From the NCBI RefSeq assembly GCF_030232885.1, contig NZ_JASPGD010000007.1, positions 48,943 through 112,942 on the forward strand: a DNA stretch of 64,000 nucleotides. Direction: 5' to 3'. The position numbers and the translations under genes were made by a program. The notes beneath the pieces were generated by a model that was not told the origin of the DNA, made no database searches, and saw only the letters and a list, made by a program, of their open reading frames with translations. The stretch is from Corynebacterium sp. MSK297 (GTDB lineage: Bacteria; Actinomycetota; Actinomycetes; Mycobacteriales; Mycobacteriaceae). Positions 8,812 through 17,463 of this stretch are shown here, piece by piece. The stretch's first letter is position 1; every line of letters begins with the position of its first letter.

Positions 8812-9294
8812 CTAGCTGTTTGTCTGGGCTGCGAATTGTTCGCGCAGCTCCTTCAGCGACGGCCCCACTACCATGGTGCGCAAGGTCGTGCGGGCTACTA
8901 ATGCTTCGTGGTTATACATTTCCACGTTCCATAACTGGGTGCGCTTACCTGTCTGAATTGGGGTTGCGATCGCTTCGATTCGACCGTCTTTGACTCCCCG
9001 TATGAAATCTGTGCTGTTATTCACTCCAACGCACGGGCTTTGTGCGCTAATCATGGATGCTACTGAGCCCAGCGATTCCGCAAGCGAACAGAACACCCCG
9101 CCATTCACACTGCCCGCATATTGCAGGTGCGTGCTGTTGACGTCAAGGTACGCGCGCACTTCGGTGGGACCGGCATGGGAATAAACCACTCCAAGGTGGC
9201 TGTCGAGCCCAAGCTCTGATTTATTGAGTTCATCGAGTTCTTCTGGGCGTAATTGCCTGATCTTGGCTGTCGTAACTGCTTCTAAATAACCCAT
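8812..9294 (-). CDS. PaaI-family hotdog thioesterase
   Basis: 160-residue hotdog-fold protein of the PaaI/YdiI acyl-CoA thioesterase type. The core helix region THLQYAGSVNGGVFCSLAESLGSVASM (about 55-81) carries the family's NGG...AE pattern, with the Glu expected to act in hydrolysis of the thioester. The following strands end with TGKRTQLWNVEMYNHEALVARTTLRTMV. The substrate is unknown. A TAGAGT hexamer six bases upstream of the ATG (9301-9306 on this strand) suggests a short-leader transcript. It is convergent with thiD-tenA and divergent from gnd. Confidence 0.85.
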   Translation of the reverse strand: MGYLEAVTTAKIRQLRPEELDELNKSELGLDSHLGVVYSHAGPTEVRAYLDVNSTHLQYAGSVNGGVFCSLAESLGSVASMISAQSPCVGVNNSTDFIRGVKDGRIEAIATPIQTGKRTQLWNVEMYNHEALVARTTLRTMVVGPSLKELREQFAAQTNS

Positions 9295-9424
9295 GGATTT
9301 ACTCTATCCGAAATTCACACCGTCAGTGTTAAACCCGACACATTCAACTGGCTGGTCTCAGAAGTATCACCAAATACCAGCAGACTACGCCGAACACCCA
9401 CCGGGCACCCGCACTGGCAGAAGG

Positions 9425-9430
9425 TAGACT
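9425..9430 (+). promoter_or_regulatory. putative -10 element of gnd
   Basis: TAGACT ends exactly eight bases before the gnd ATG with no Shine-Dalgarno sequence between, so a leaderless mRNA is likely. The same hexamer and spacing recur at two other genes in the window. Confidence 0.45.
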
Positions 9431-9438
9431 AATCAGTC

Positions 9439-10905
9439 ATGAATGAGCAGCAATCTTCCCAGCAGTTAGCAGATATCGCGGTGGTCGGCATCGGCGTGAT
9501 GGGGTCGAGCTTGGCCCGCAATTTCGCACGCCATGGCTACCGCGTCGCGCTGTATGATCAGCGCCCGGAAAATGTGGATATTCTGATTTCCGAGCATGGT
9601 GACGAGGGGGAATTCATTCCCACCCGGAATTTAGACGAGCTTGCCGCTAATTTATCCACCCCACGTCGCGCCTTGCTCATGGTGCCAGCCGGTACGGCCA
9701 CCGATGCCGCCATCGATGATCTCGTGGAGGCTTTCGATGAGGGCGATATTCTTATCGACGGCGGCAACTCGCTGTATACCGATACGGTGCGGCGTGAGCG
9801 CAGTGTCGCTGTCACCGGCCGCTTGTTTGTGGGCGCTGGGATTTCCGGCGGAGAAGAAGGCGCATTGCACGGTCCGTCCATCATGCCTGGTGGCCCTCGA
9901 GAATCATGGGAATCTATCCGTCCATTGCTGGAATCGATCGCTGCCAAGGTCGATGGCACCCCATGCGTGCGCTATATCGGCGCGAATGGTGCCGGACACT
10001 TCGTGAAGATGGTGCACAACGGCATCGAATACGCTGATATGCAGCTAATCGGCGAAGCCTACCATCTGCTTCGCCATGGCGCTGGTCTGGAGCCGGGACG
10101 CATCGCTGAAATCTTTCGCGAATGGAACGCTGGTGACTTAGATTCTTATCTCATCGGGATTACCGCGGATATTCTGGAAACCACCGACCCCGATACCGGT
10201 GCACCGATGATCGACGTTATCCAGGATGCAGCCGGCCAAAAAGGCACTGGCCGGTGGACCGCTAAAGAAGCACTGGACCTGGGCATCCCGGCTACCGCGA
10301 TCGGGGAAGCTGTGTTTGCGCGCGCCTTGTCGTCGTCAACGGAATTACGTGCGGCAGCGCTCAAGCACTTCCCCACCGGTAATCTCGCTGATTTCGCATC
10401 CCTGGGCATCAGCGTCGAAGAATTTATCGAGCATGTTCGGCGCGCACTTTATGCGTCGAAGCTGATTGCTTATGCGCAAGGCTTTGATCTAATCGCTGCT
10501 GGTTCTGCGGAATACGGCTGGAATATCAATCCTCGTGATCTCGCAGCTGTCTGGCGTGGTGGGTGCATCATTCAAGCAGCGTTTTTGGATCGCATTGATA
10601 ATGCCTACGAAAAGCTTCCCGAGTTGCCATCACTACTGTTGGATTCCTATTTCACCGAAGAGCTTTCCGGCTTGCTTGATTCCTGGCGCACCGTCGCAGC
10701 CTCTGCGATCCGGTTGGGCTTAGCCGCTCCGGTATTTAGTTCTTCGCTTTCCTACTACGATTCGCTGTGTTCCCAGCGGCTGCCTGCCGCCATGGTACAA
10801 GCACAGCGTGACTATTTCGGCGCCCATACCTACCGCAGAGTGGATGCCGAAGGCGTGTTCCATTTGGATTGGACCGGGGACAAGTCGCAACAACGGCGCC
10901 GTTAG
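9439..10905 (+). CDS. gnd: 6-phosphogluconate dehydrogenase, decarboxylating
   Basis: Oxidative pentose phosphate pathway enzyme converting 6-phosphogluconate to ribulose-5-phosphate with NADP reduction, 488 residues. N-terminal Rossmann motif VVGIGVMGSSLARNFARHGYRVALYDQ (about 15-41). Substrate and catalytic segments are FVGAGISGGEEGALHGPSIMPGG (about 130-152), VKMVHNGIEYADMQLIGEAY with the catalytic Lys-His-Asn-Glu set (about 189-208), and IQDAAGQKGTGRWTAKEALDLGIP (about 259-282). The C-terminal signature YFGAHTYRR is present. A possible leaderless promoter lies directly upstream. Identification is certain. Confidence 0.97.
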   Translation: MNEQQSSQQLADIAVVGIGVMGSSLARNFARHGYRVALYDQRPENVDILISEHGDEGEFIPTRNLDELAANLSTPRRALLMVPAGTATDAAIDDLVEAFDEGDILIDGGNSLYTDTVRRERSVAVTGRLFVGAGISGGEEGALHGPSIMPGGPRESWESIRPLLESIAAKVDGTPCVRYIGANGAGHFVKMVHNGIEYADMQLIGEAYHLLRHGAGLEPGRIAEIFREWNAGDLDSYLIGITADILETTDPDTGAPMIDVIQDAAGQKGTGRWTAKEALDLGIPATAIGEAVFARALSSSTELRAAALKHFPTGNLADFASLGISVEEFIEHVRRALYASKLIAYAQGFDLIAAGSAEYGWNINPRDLAAVWRGGCIIQAAFLDRIDNAYEKLPELPSLLLDSYFTEELSGLLDSWRTVAASAIRLGLAAPVFSSSLSYYDSLCSQRLPAAMVQAQRDYFGAHTYRRVDAEGVFHLDWTGDKSQQRRR

Positions 10906-10966
10906 CGGGCCAGGCGACGCCGGGCCCCAGACTGGTAGGGGTATAAATAGCCAGCGCCCCGGTTGC

Positions 10967-12517
10967 TTATACCAGTCCCATCCAGTTCCAATAGGTGGCG
11001 GAAAACAGCAATACCAGCAAATAGGCAACAATCGTGAGCGGAATACCCGTTTTCAGGAATTCGCCACGGGTAAACGCCCCGGTGCCGTATGCGAGCATAT
11101 TCTGCGGTGCAGAAACCGGGAGCAGGAAGCCAAAGCAGATAACGAACTGTTGAATAACCACAAATCCGATGCTGGCATCGCCATAAGCCACGGTCGTCGA
11201 CAAGGCGATAAAGACCGGAATCAATGCCGATGCCAGCGATGTTGCCGAGGCAAAGCCTAAGTGGATCAAGATATTAAACAATGACACCAACGCGATGGTG
11301 GCTAATAGCGGCATAGAATCCAGCCCCATGGCGCCAAATGTCTGCTCGGATAGCCAGCTGGCCGCGCCGGTGTTCAGCAAAAATGTACCTAGCGAAATGC
11401 CCACTGCAAAGACGATCAGCGTACCCCACGACACCAAGTCCTGTGCGGTCTTCCAGTCGAATACACCGACCTTGGGCAACAGCATATAGCTGACCGCGAC
11501 GACGGTGGCCACGGGCGCAGAAACCGGGTGCAGAATATCGCCGGTGGCCCATACAAATAGCAACAAGACAGCCACTGCCACCAGGCGTTTTTCGTGGCTG
11601 GACATCGGGCCGAGCTCCTCGAGCTTCTGCTCGATCAATTCCCGGCCACCGGAAATGGAATCAGCTTCCGGTTTGATGGTCGCGCGCATAATGAAAAACA
11701 GGGCAATCGACATCAGGACCGACCACGGCGCGGCCCAAATAAACCACTGGCCCCAAGAAATGGTTTCACCGAACTCGTCTTGAATGAAGTTCAATGCCAC
11801 GAAGTTCTGGGCAGCGGCAGTTTGAATGCCAACGTTCCAAATGGACACCGCTTGCACCGCGGTGATGACCAGCAGGGAAGCCATCTTCGAGTTCGTCGAC
11901 AAGCCAAAGGCCGCCACCATACCCAACAGGATCGGTACGACGGCGCCAGCGCGGGCAGTCGCTGATGGGACGAAAAATGCCAGCAGTGTCGCGATGGCGA
12001 TCGCACCGATGAGGATATTCGATGTTTTATCACCGGCGAGTTTCATCACCCATAACGCCAAACGCTCGTGCAAACCGGTAGCCTGCATCGCGCCAGCTAA
12101 CAGCAGCGCGGCAGCTACCAGCGCTAGCGCTGAGGTGGAAAAACCTTGCAATGCCGTGCCCAATGCTGCTGAGGTTCCGACGAGATCGCCTGTTTCTGGA
12201 TCCGTCGACAAGCCTAAAAGCAGGGCGATCATGCTGATGATCAAAAATGCACTGACTGGGTACGATACTGCCTCTGTTACCCATAGCACGATGGCGAAAG
12301 CCAAAATCGCCAACGCCACCTGGCCTTCCCATGCCAACGTATCGATCGGCAACAGCAATACCCCCACCAGCGCAGCCACCGCAAGCACAAACCACACTGG
12401 CTGTAACACGAAGCGCACATCGCGCTTTTTCTGGGACTGTTCGGGCGTGGCGACATCAGGAACTATATCGCCTTCTGGGGTTTTGACCTTCGTTCTGGGA
12501 AGGAAATGCTCGGCCAC
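10967..12517 (-). CDS. SLC13/DASS-type anion permease
   Basis: Polytopic membrane transporter of 516 residues in the divalent anion:sodium symporter superfamily, which carries dicarboxylates, sulfate or phosphate. The GTG at 12517 has AAAGGA eight bases upstream and is preferred over the longer open frame beginning at 12670. About 12 hydrophobic segments are visible from about residue 30 to the end. The family hairpin regions include LWVTEAVSYPVSAFLIISM, FVPSATARAGAVVPILLGM, and near the C-terminus IHLGFASATSLASALIPVFIAL with PVSAPQNMLAYGTGAFTRGEF. The first 25 residues are hydrophilic. It is not clustered with metabolic genes, so the substrate is unknown. Confidence 0.85.
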   Translation of the reverse strand: MAEHFLPRTKVKTPEGDIVPDVATPEQSQKKRDVRFVLQPVWFVLAVAALVGVLLLPIDTLAWEGQVALAILAFAIVLWVTEAVSYPVSAFLIISMIALLLGLSTDPETGDLVGTSAALGTALQGFSTSALALVAAALLLAGAMQATGLHERLALWVMKLAGDKTSNILIGAIAIATLLAFFVPSATARAGAVVPILLGMVAAFGLSTNSKMASLLVITAVQAVSIWNVGIQTAAAQNFVALNFIQDEFGETISWGQWFIWAAPWSVLMSIALFFIMRATIKPEADSISGGRELIEQKLEELGPMSSHEKRLVAVAVLLLFVWATGDILHPVSAPVATVVAVSYMLLPKVGVFDWKTAQDLVSWGTLIVFAVGISLGTFLLNTGAASWLSEQTFGAMGLDSMPLLATIALVSLFNILIHLGFASATSLASALIPVFIALSTTVAYGDASIGFVVIQQFVICFGFLLPVSAPQNMLAYGTGAFTRGEFLKTGIPLTIVAYLLVLLFSATYWNWMGLV

Positions 12518-12711
12518 AGTAAAAATCCTTTGCACGTTGTGGGAATCAATTGTGGGAATCAACTGCCCTACACCTGTTACGCTACAACTCCCCTGGCGGC
12601 ATGGAAACGGAATTCGCTGTAAGTTCTGGCACATTCCATGCGGTTTACATGCGTTTTTAGCAATGTGCATCTAGGGGTGTCTCGGTGACAGGACAATGCA
12701 TGCCGGCGAGA

Positions 12712-12717
12712 TAGACT
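12712..12717 (+). promoter_or_regulatory. putative -10 element of the DEAD-box helicase gene
   Basis: TAGACT ends exactly eight bases before the ATG at 12726, as at gnd and the VWA gene, and no Shine-Dalgarno sequence intervenes. Confidence 0.45.
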
Positions 12718-12725
12718 AACCACTA

Positions 12726-14156
12726 ATGACAATTCAACAAACAGAAACCACCTTCGCAGACCTGGGTTTGGCCCGGCCTATCGTGCACTTCTTGCGCCGC
12801 GAAGGAATCACCACCCCGTTTCCTATCCAAGCTCTGACCATTCCCGACGTTCTCTCGGGCCACGACGTATTGGGCAAAGGCCCCACGGGCTCTGGAAAGA
12901 CCTTCAGCTTCGGTTTGCCCATGTTGCATCGCTTGTCGACGTCCGGGGTCTCACGCCCTGGCCATCCGCGAGCGCTCATTCTGGCGCCCACCCGCGAACT
13001 GGCGGCGCAAATCTCTGAGCGTTTGGAAGCACCGGCTGCTTCACTCGGCCTTCGCGTTTTCAATGTGGTCGGCGGGGTCAACATCAACCCACAAATCCGG
13101 CGGCTTGCCGCACCGGTTGACCTCTTGGTGGCAACACCGGGTCGGCTGCAGGATCTGCTGGATCAAAAGAAGCTGCAACTAGACCAGGTACTAATAGCCA
13201 CGCTGGATGAAGCTGATCAGATGGCAGATATGGGATTTTTGCCGCAAGTGACCAAATTGTGGAACAAACTTCCTGCACACTGCCAACACCTGTTGTTTTC
13301 GGCGACCTTGGACAAACAAGTCCAGGCGGTCGTCGACAAGTTTTTGCATAAGCCACGCACCCATGAAACATCCCCGGCGCACAGTTCTGTGGACACGATG
13401 GACCATGTCATCGCGCACGTTGGCTCACGGGAAAACCGCAACGAGATGGTGGAAAAAATCGCCGCGCGTAGTGGAAAAACCATCATGTTTATGCGCACCA
13501 AGCATGGTGTCGACCGGCAGGTAAAGAAACTCCGCCGCATCGGAGTCAACGCATTGGGTTTGCATGGCGATAAATCACAGGGTGCGCGCACGCAAGCCAT
13601 CAGTGGTTTTGCCAATGGTAGTTTGCCGGTCCTCGTGGCCACTGATATCGCCGCCCGCGGGATTGACATTTCCGATGTCAGCTTGGTGGTACACATTGAT
13701 CCTCCGGCAGAGCACAAGGCATATCTGCACCGCGCCGGGCGTACCGCGCGCGCCGGTGCCAGCGGCACGGTGCTCACGCTGGTCCTTGCAGAGCAAGAAA
13801 AAGCCGTCACAGCCTTGGTGAAAAAAGCTGGTGTGACCGCCCGCACCGTCGCCGCACCAGGGCCCACAATGCCGCAAGAATTGTGGGAGCTGACCGGTGC
13901 CCGCGAGCCCTCCGGCATTGCGCTAGAGCAGAAACCGCAACCGGGAACTAATCAGCGCGCTGGGAAAGCTGGTACGAAAAAACCGGGCTCGAACAAGTCC
14001 GGAGCCAAGAAATCAGGAGAGCAGAAGCAGGACGGTAAAAAGCACAGCATGCGGAATTCGGGAACCCAGAAATCCGGTCAACGCGGCCGGGGTGGAGCTA
14101 GCGCTAAGAAATCACGGGCCTGGGGCGGTAATCCCGACGTACGACGGGGCCGTTAA
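12726..14156 (+). CDS. DEAD-box RNA helicase
   Basis: ATP-dependent RNA helicase of 476 residues, probably acting in ribosome assembly or RNA turnover. The Q motif region is TTFADLGLARPIVHFLRREGITTPFPIQ (about 9-36). Others are motif I GPTGSGKT (about 56-63), Ia PTRELAAQ, motif II DEAD (in TLDEADQMADMGF), motif III SAT, motif V ATDIAARGIDI and motif VI HRAGRTARAG. After about residue 390 comes a Lys/Gly/Ser-rich tail (repeated KKPGSNKSGAKKSGEQK-like stretches) of about 80 residues, typical of RNA-binding tails in actinobacterial DEAD proteins. The next gene starts 13 bases after the stop. Confidence 0.93.
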   Translation: MTIQQTETTFADLGLARPIVHFLRREGITTPFPIQALTIPDVLSGHDVLGKGPTGSGKTFSFGLPMLHRLSTSGVSRPGHPRALILAPTRELAAQISERLEAPAASLGLRVFNVVGGVNINPQIRRLAAPVDLLVATPGRLQDLLDQKKLQLDQVLIATLDEADQMADMGFLPQVTKLWNKLPAHCQHLLFSATLDKQVQAVVDKFLHKPRTHETSPAHSSVDTMDHVIAHVGSRENRNEMVEKIAARSGKTIMFMRTKHGVDRQVKKLRRIGVNALGLHGDKSQGARTQAISGFANGSLPVLVATDIAARGIDISDVSLVVHIDPPAEHKAYLHRAGRTARAGASGTVLTLVLAEQEKAVTALVKKAGVTARTVAAPGPTMPQELWELTGAREPSGIALEQKPQPGTNQRAGKAGTKKPGSNKSGAKKSGEQKQDGKKHSMRNSGTQKSGQRGRGGASAKKSRAWGGNPDVRRGR

Positions 14157-14168
14157 GCTACAGGGACC

Positions 14169-15041
14169 ATGATTTATACTGAACAAGAATGGACTAGCCA
14201 CGCTGCCGATCATCTCCGGCGCGCCGAAGACCGTCTAGCGCGCTACCGTAATCCTGGGGAAAAGCACCCTATTTATGATTTCTTGTTTGAGTATTATCCG
14301 GTCCGCCCCACGCATCTGAAGACGTGGCACCCGGGATTTGGCAGTGCGTTAGAAGGCAACCCACCGCACGAAGACTGGCGGGATTACCGCCGAAGCGAGC
14401 GCGGAGTGGAGCTGGACCTAGAAGCGTTCTGGCAACGTCGCGGTTCCGCGATCGCCTATATTGGACACCTTCTCACGCGTACCGCTGCCCGACCGGCTCG
14501 TTTTGATTGTTTTGGTCTGCACGAATGGGCAATGGTTTATCGCACGAAAAACCCACGCCATGATTTACCGCTGCGACTTGGCGCGGAAGGCGCGAACGAC
14601 GTCGTCGACAAGCACGATCTGCGCTGCACACACTATGATGCGTTCCGGTTTTTCACTCCCCCGGCTCGTCCGCTGAATTTCACGGTGCTGGGCCGAGAAG
14701 ATCAGCCAGAATGTGATCAGGGAGGTTGCGTGCATGTGACCATGGACTTGTACAAATGGGCGTGGAAGCTTGGACCGTTAGTGCCCGGTGAGCTCTTGCA
14801 CCAATGCTTTGACCTGGCAATTGCGGCCCGGGAATTGGATATGGAGGCCTCGCCCTACGATTGCCGCGCCTGGGGTCTGGGGGTGGTCGCTATAGAAACC
14901 ACCGCAGGCAAAAATGAATATGTCAGACGCCAACGCGAACTTTCCGCCCGCGCAGAGCCAATCCGACACAGGCTCATAAACATTGTCGATAATGCGCAGC
15001 GGGCTAGACTAGGTGGCTATGGGGCGTCACTACACACCTGA
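14169..15041 (+). CDS. conserved actinobacterial protein, often labelled 3-methyladenine DNA glycosylase
   Basis: 290 residues, cytoplasmic. I recognise the conserved family by the block YDFLFEYYPVRPTHLKTWHPGFG (about 36-58), the FDCFGLHEWAMVYR stretch (about 114-127), and the conserved HYDAFRFFTPPARPLN (about 156-171). Database entries for such proteins often carry a 3-methyladenine DNA glycosylase label. I see no helix-hairpin-helix or AAG-type catalytic motif supporting that name, so the function should be treated as unknown. It lies 13 bases after the helicase gene, and its 3' end overlaps the VWA gene. Confidence 0.7.
   Translation: MIYTEQEWTSHAADHLRRAEDRLARYRNPGEKHPIYDFLFEYYPVRPTHLKTWHPGFGSALEGNPPHEDWRDYRRSERGVELDLEAFWQRRGSAIAYIGHLLTRTAARPARFDCFGLHEWAMVYRTKNPRHDLPLRLGAEGANDVVDKHDLRCTHYDAFRFFTPPARPLNFTVLGREDQPECDQGGCVHVTMDLYKWAWKLGPLVPGELLHQCFDLAIAARELDMEASPYDCRAWGLGVVAIETTAGKNEYVRRQRELSARAEPIRHRLINIVDNAQRARLGGYGASLHT
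15005..15010 (+). promoter_or_regulatory. putative -10 element of the VWA gene
   Basis: TAGACT lies inside the end of the upstream coding region and ends exactly eight bases before the ATG at 15019. It suggests that the VWA gene has its own leaderless transcript. Confidence 0.4.
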
Positions 15042-16527
15042 GCAAAAAACACAGTTCTCCGGCGGATTCATCGCCACCGTCATCGCGGTTCTGGCTGCGA
15101 TTATCGCGTTGCTTGCATGGTTGGTGCTCAGGAGCGATTCCGAGGACACCAATCCCACTGCTTCTGGCGATAACGGGATGGAATGCATTGAGGGTGATCT
15201 ACAGTTGCCGGTGGCCAGCGGTGATGCAATACTGACGCAGTCGCTGTTGGCCTCATGGAATGCAAGTAATCCGGTGGTTCGTGATCATTGTGTCCACGCC
15301 GTGGTTGCCGACGACATCGCGCGGGCTGCGGTCTATATTGATGCTGATTCACCGCGGCTGCACCACGCCATTACCGCCGCCGACCGCAAGCCCGCAGCCT
15401 CCGGTAAGGCCCCAAAAGTCGCAGGGCAGGCCGCCGGAATCTATGATCCGAATGCTGCCACCGACGCTGAGGTCACTATTGACTTGCCTGCCGACGCAGT
15501 CGCCTACCCCGGTGATTCAGTAGCGTCTGCGGTGGTCGCGACAGTACTTGTCGACGATCCGGAAGCTGGCGCAGAGCTTCTTTTGCGCGATGAAGATACG
15601 GTGCTTGCCGACGCCGACGGGCCCGCTGCTGCAGTCCAGGCCATGAGCGCACAGGGTTCAGGAGCTTTCCGTCACCTCGAGGGCGCATACGTGGAATATG
15701 CGGCGGTGGTACTGAACCAATCCGATGAGATTGACGAAGAACAAGCCCGCGCGGCGCAAGTCTTCGTGGATGATTTGGCAGAGCAATACCACGGTTTTGA
15801 ATCGACTCCAGAGGTCGAAGGACAGGTAGAAGCCGAAACGGATACCGCTCGGTTGGATGCAACCGCAGTCTGGGATGCCTACTTGGCACGCACCTCGCGC
15901 GATTTCAGCACCGCGGGAACCACTAGTACTCACACCGATACCGACGATCAACCATTGGTCAGCACCGATACCCTATTCTTGCTGGATACCTCAGATGCCA
16001 TGGCTGCTGGTTTTGCTGATGCTGACCAAGGTCCTAGCCGCTTCCACGCAGCCGCAGATGCTATTGCTAGCAGCGCACCGGATATTAGCGCAACTGGATA
16101 TTCGGTGGCGTTGTGGAATTATTCGTCTCCGTTGGCTCCAGGTGTGCAGCAAGGCTTTCGCCGTAATATTGGATTTTCCGATGGCGTAGAAACTGCAGAT
16201 TCTGTGCAGCTATTAGGCACCGGTGGTGTGCCACAAACGAATGAAGCTCTGCTTGCTGCCGCACATGCCGTACGGGAGTATTCCGCGGGCGAGCAGTCCG
16301 GGGACAAGCCTGCTCGCATCGTATTGATCGCCTCCGGTACTGCGGATAGTTACCCAAAGTTTGCACAGCAATTCCGCGAGGCGGCAGGTAATGACGTTGA
16401 ACTGGCTGTGTTGTTCGTTGGAGAGGATGAGCCCGATGCGGCCTTGCGTGAGGTCGCGCAAAACATGCAGATAGTAAAAAACGCCGCAGAACTCGAGGAT
16501 TCGCTACGGCGGGTAGTGGGGCTATAA
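15019..16527 (+). CDS. membrane-anchored von Willebrand factor A-domain protein
   Basis: 502 residues. There is a short basic start (MGRHYTPEQK), one membrane segment at about 15-37, and a large extracytoplasmic region. The middle part (about 50-280) is Ala/Asp rich with no motif I recognise. The C-terminal domain (about 315-500) has a VWA pattern, opening LFLLDTSDAMAAGF and ending with alternating strands and helices (RIVLIASGT, ELAVLFVGE). The metal-binding motif reads DTSDA rather than DxSxS, so the metal site may be weakened. In-frame GTG at 15013 is the alternative start. It overlaps the previous gene by 23 bases. Confidence 0.75.
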   Translation: MGRHYTPEQKTQFSGGFIATVIAVLAAIIALLAWLVLRSDSEDTNPTASGDNGMECIEGDLQLPVASGDAILTQSLLASWNASNPVVRDHCVHAVVADDIARAAVYIDADSPRLHHAITAADRKPAASGKAPKVAGQAAGIYDPNAATDAEVTIDLPADAVAYPGDSVASAVVATVLVDDPEAGAELLLRDEDTVLADADGPAAAVQAMSAQGSGAFRHLEGAYVEYAAVVLNQSDEIDEEQARAAQVFVDDLAEQYHGFESTPEVEGQVEAETDTARLDATAVWDAYLARTSRDFSTAGTTSTHTDTDDQPLVSTDTLFLLDTSDAMAAGFADADQGPSRFHAAADAIASSAPDISATGYSVALWNYSSPLAPGVQQGFRRNIGFSDGVETADSVQLLGTGGVPQTNEALLAAAHAVREYSAGEQSGDKPARIVLIASGTADSYPKFAQQFREAAGNDVELAVLFVGEDEPDAALREVAQNMQIVKNAAELEDSLRRVVGL

Positions 16528-16540
16528 GCCCTCATGGGCC

Positions 16541-17131
16541 TTAAGCCGAATTGGATTTGCGCTCGCGGCGCGCTGCCAGTTCGTCGATACCAGCGACGGT
16601 CTCAGACTTGTTGAGTTCTGGATCAACGCGTTCTGCTGGGAACGAGCTAATGGTTCCGCTGAGTTCTTTCATGATGCCAGGGATTGCGACACCAAAAACG
16701 CCCTGACCACCAGAGAGCAGGTCAATGACTTGCTCATTACTGTGGCACTCGTACACGCTCATACCGTCGGAGACCAACGTGATTTCCGCTATGTCATTGA
16801 TGCCACGTTCCCGCAAAGAGTCCACGGCCAAGCGGATATTCTGCAGGGAAATCCCGGTATCCAGGAGCCGTTTGACAATCTTCAACACGAGCACATCTTT
16901 GAAAGAGTACAGACGCTGCGAACCAGATCCACGGGCATTGCGGATCGATGGCTTGACCAAGTTGGTACGTGCCCAGTAGTCAAGCTGTCGGTAGGTAATA
17001 CCAGCTACCTGGCATGCGATTGGCACACGGTAGCCAAGTTGTTCATCAGGGCCGAGATCAAACAAGGACTCCTGGACGTACGGTGCGTCCGAATACTCGG
17101 TGCGGCGGGAACGAGATGAGTTGATAGTCAC
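16541..17131 (-). CDS. MerR family regulator (Rv1830-like)
   Basis: 196 residues. It has an N-terminal winged-helix MerR domain (GYRVPIACQVAGITYRQLDYWARTNLVKPSIRNARGSGSQRLYSFKDVLVLKIVKRLLDTGISLQNI, about 32-100). The C-terminal half lacks the Cys metal site of classical MerR proteins. Position near odhI and ftsR, and overall form, match the second MerR gene of the Mycobacterium garA locus (Rv1830), which is linked to growth and division control. It is separated from ftsR by 332 bases containing two hairpins, so it is probably transcribed on its own. Confidence 0.85.
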   Translation of the reverse strand: MTINSSRSRRTEYSDAPYVQESLFDLGPDEQLGYRVPIACQVAGITYRQLDYWARTNLVKPSIRNARGSGSQRLYSFKDVLVLKIVKRLLDTGISLQNIRLAVDSLRERGINDIAEITLVSDGMSVYECHSNEQVIDLLSGGQGVFGVAIPGIMKELSGTISSFPAERVDPELNKSETVAGIDELAARRERKSNSA

Positions 17132-17216
17132 GTAATTACTCCGATGGAAGTTTGGAATCCTGAAAATTATTTAAGATCAATCATATTGTTCCGTCAAGAA
17201 GAATCGGTACGACACG

Positions 17217-17244
17217 CCCTAAAGTCTCACTTAAGACTTTAGGG
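17217..17244. terminator. perfect palindrome, bidirectional terminator or operator
   Basis: Arms CCCTAAAGTCT and AGACTTTAGGG (11/11 pairing) with a six-base loop. TTTTCC follows on the plus strand. It lies about 86 bases upstream of the MerR start. It could end stray transcription or be a regulator-binding palindrome in the MerR leader. Confidence 0.5.
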
Positions 17245-17416
17245 TTTTCCTATCTCTCATGCCTCGTATATTCACATTAGCCACACACCAGTAACCACAA
17301 CAGCCACGTAGGCCACAGCAGTCACGTACGCCGCAACAAACCAAATACGTTGTTTGTTAGCGCTTCCTCTTCACCCGCCGCGGTGATACCCTGTTGCGCG
17401 CGGCAAACGCACAAAG

Positions 17417-17442
17417 ACCGGCACCGCGTATGCGGTACCGGT
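17417..17442 (-). terminator. hairpin downstream of ftsR
   Basis: Arms ACCGGCACCGC and GCGGTACCGGT (one mismatch) with a short loop, about 21 bases after the ftsR stop and followed on the minus strand by CTTTGT. Likely a weak intrinsic terminator of odhI-ftsR. Confidence 0.5.
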
Positions 17443-17463
17443 GCTACAAGGCGGGGCTGATGA

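Larger units (their letters stand above)
17132..17463. other. gap between ftsR and the second MerR gene
   Basis: 332 bases without a convincing gene. In Mycobacterium a DUF151 bifunctional nuclease gene (Rv1829) sits here and no trace of it is visible. The gap holds the ftsR terminator hairpin, a perfect 11-base palindrome near the MerR gene, and an imperfect 18-base direct repeat (CCACARCAGYCACGTASG) near 17292-17330. Read on the minus strand, that repeat would encode a hydrophobic stretch but has no usable start codon. Confidence 0.4.

Noticed and set aside
17290..17390. Minus-strand hydrophobic reading resembling a one-helix microprotein
   Set aside because: No ATG/GTG/TTG start before the helix, an in-frame stop upstream, and the hydrophobic pattern comes from a DNA repeat.
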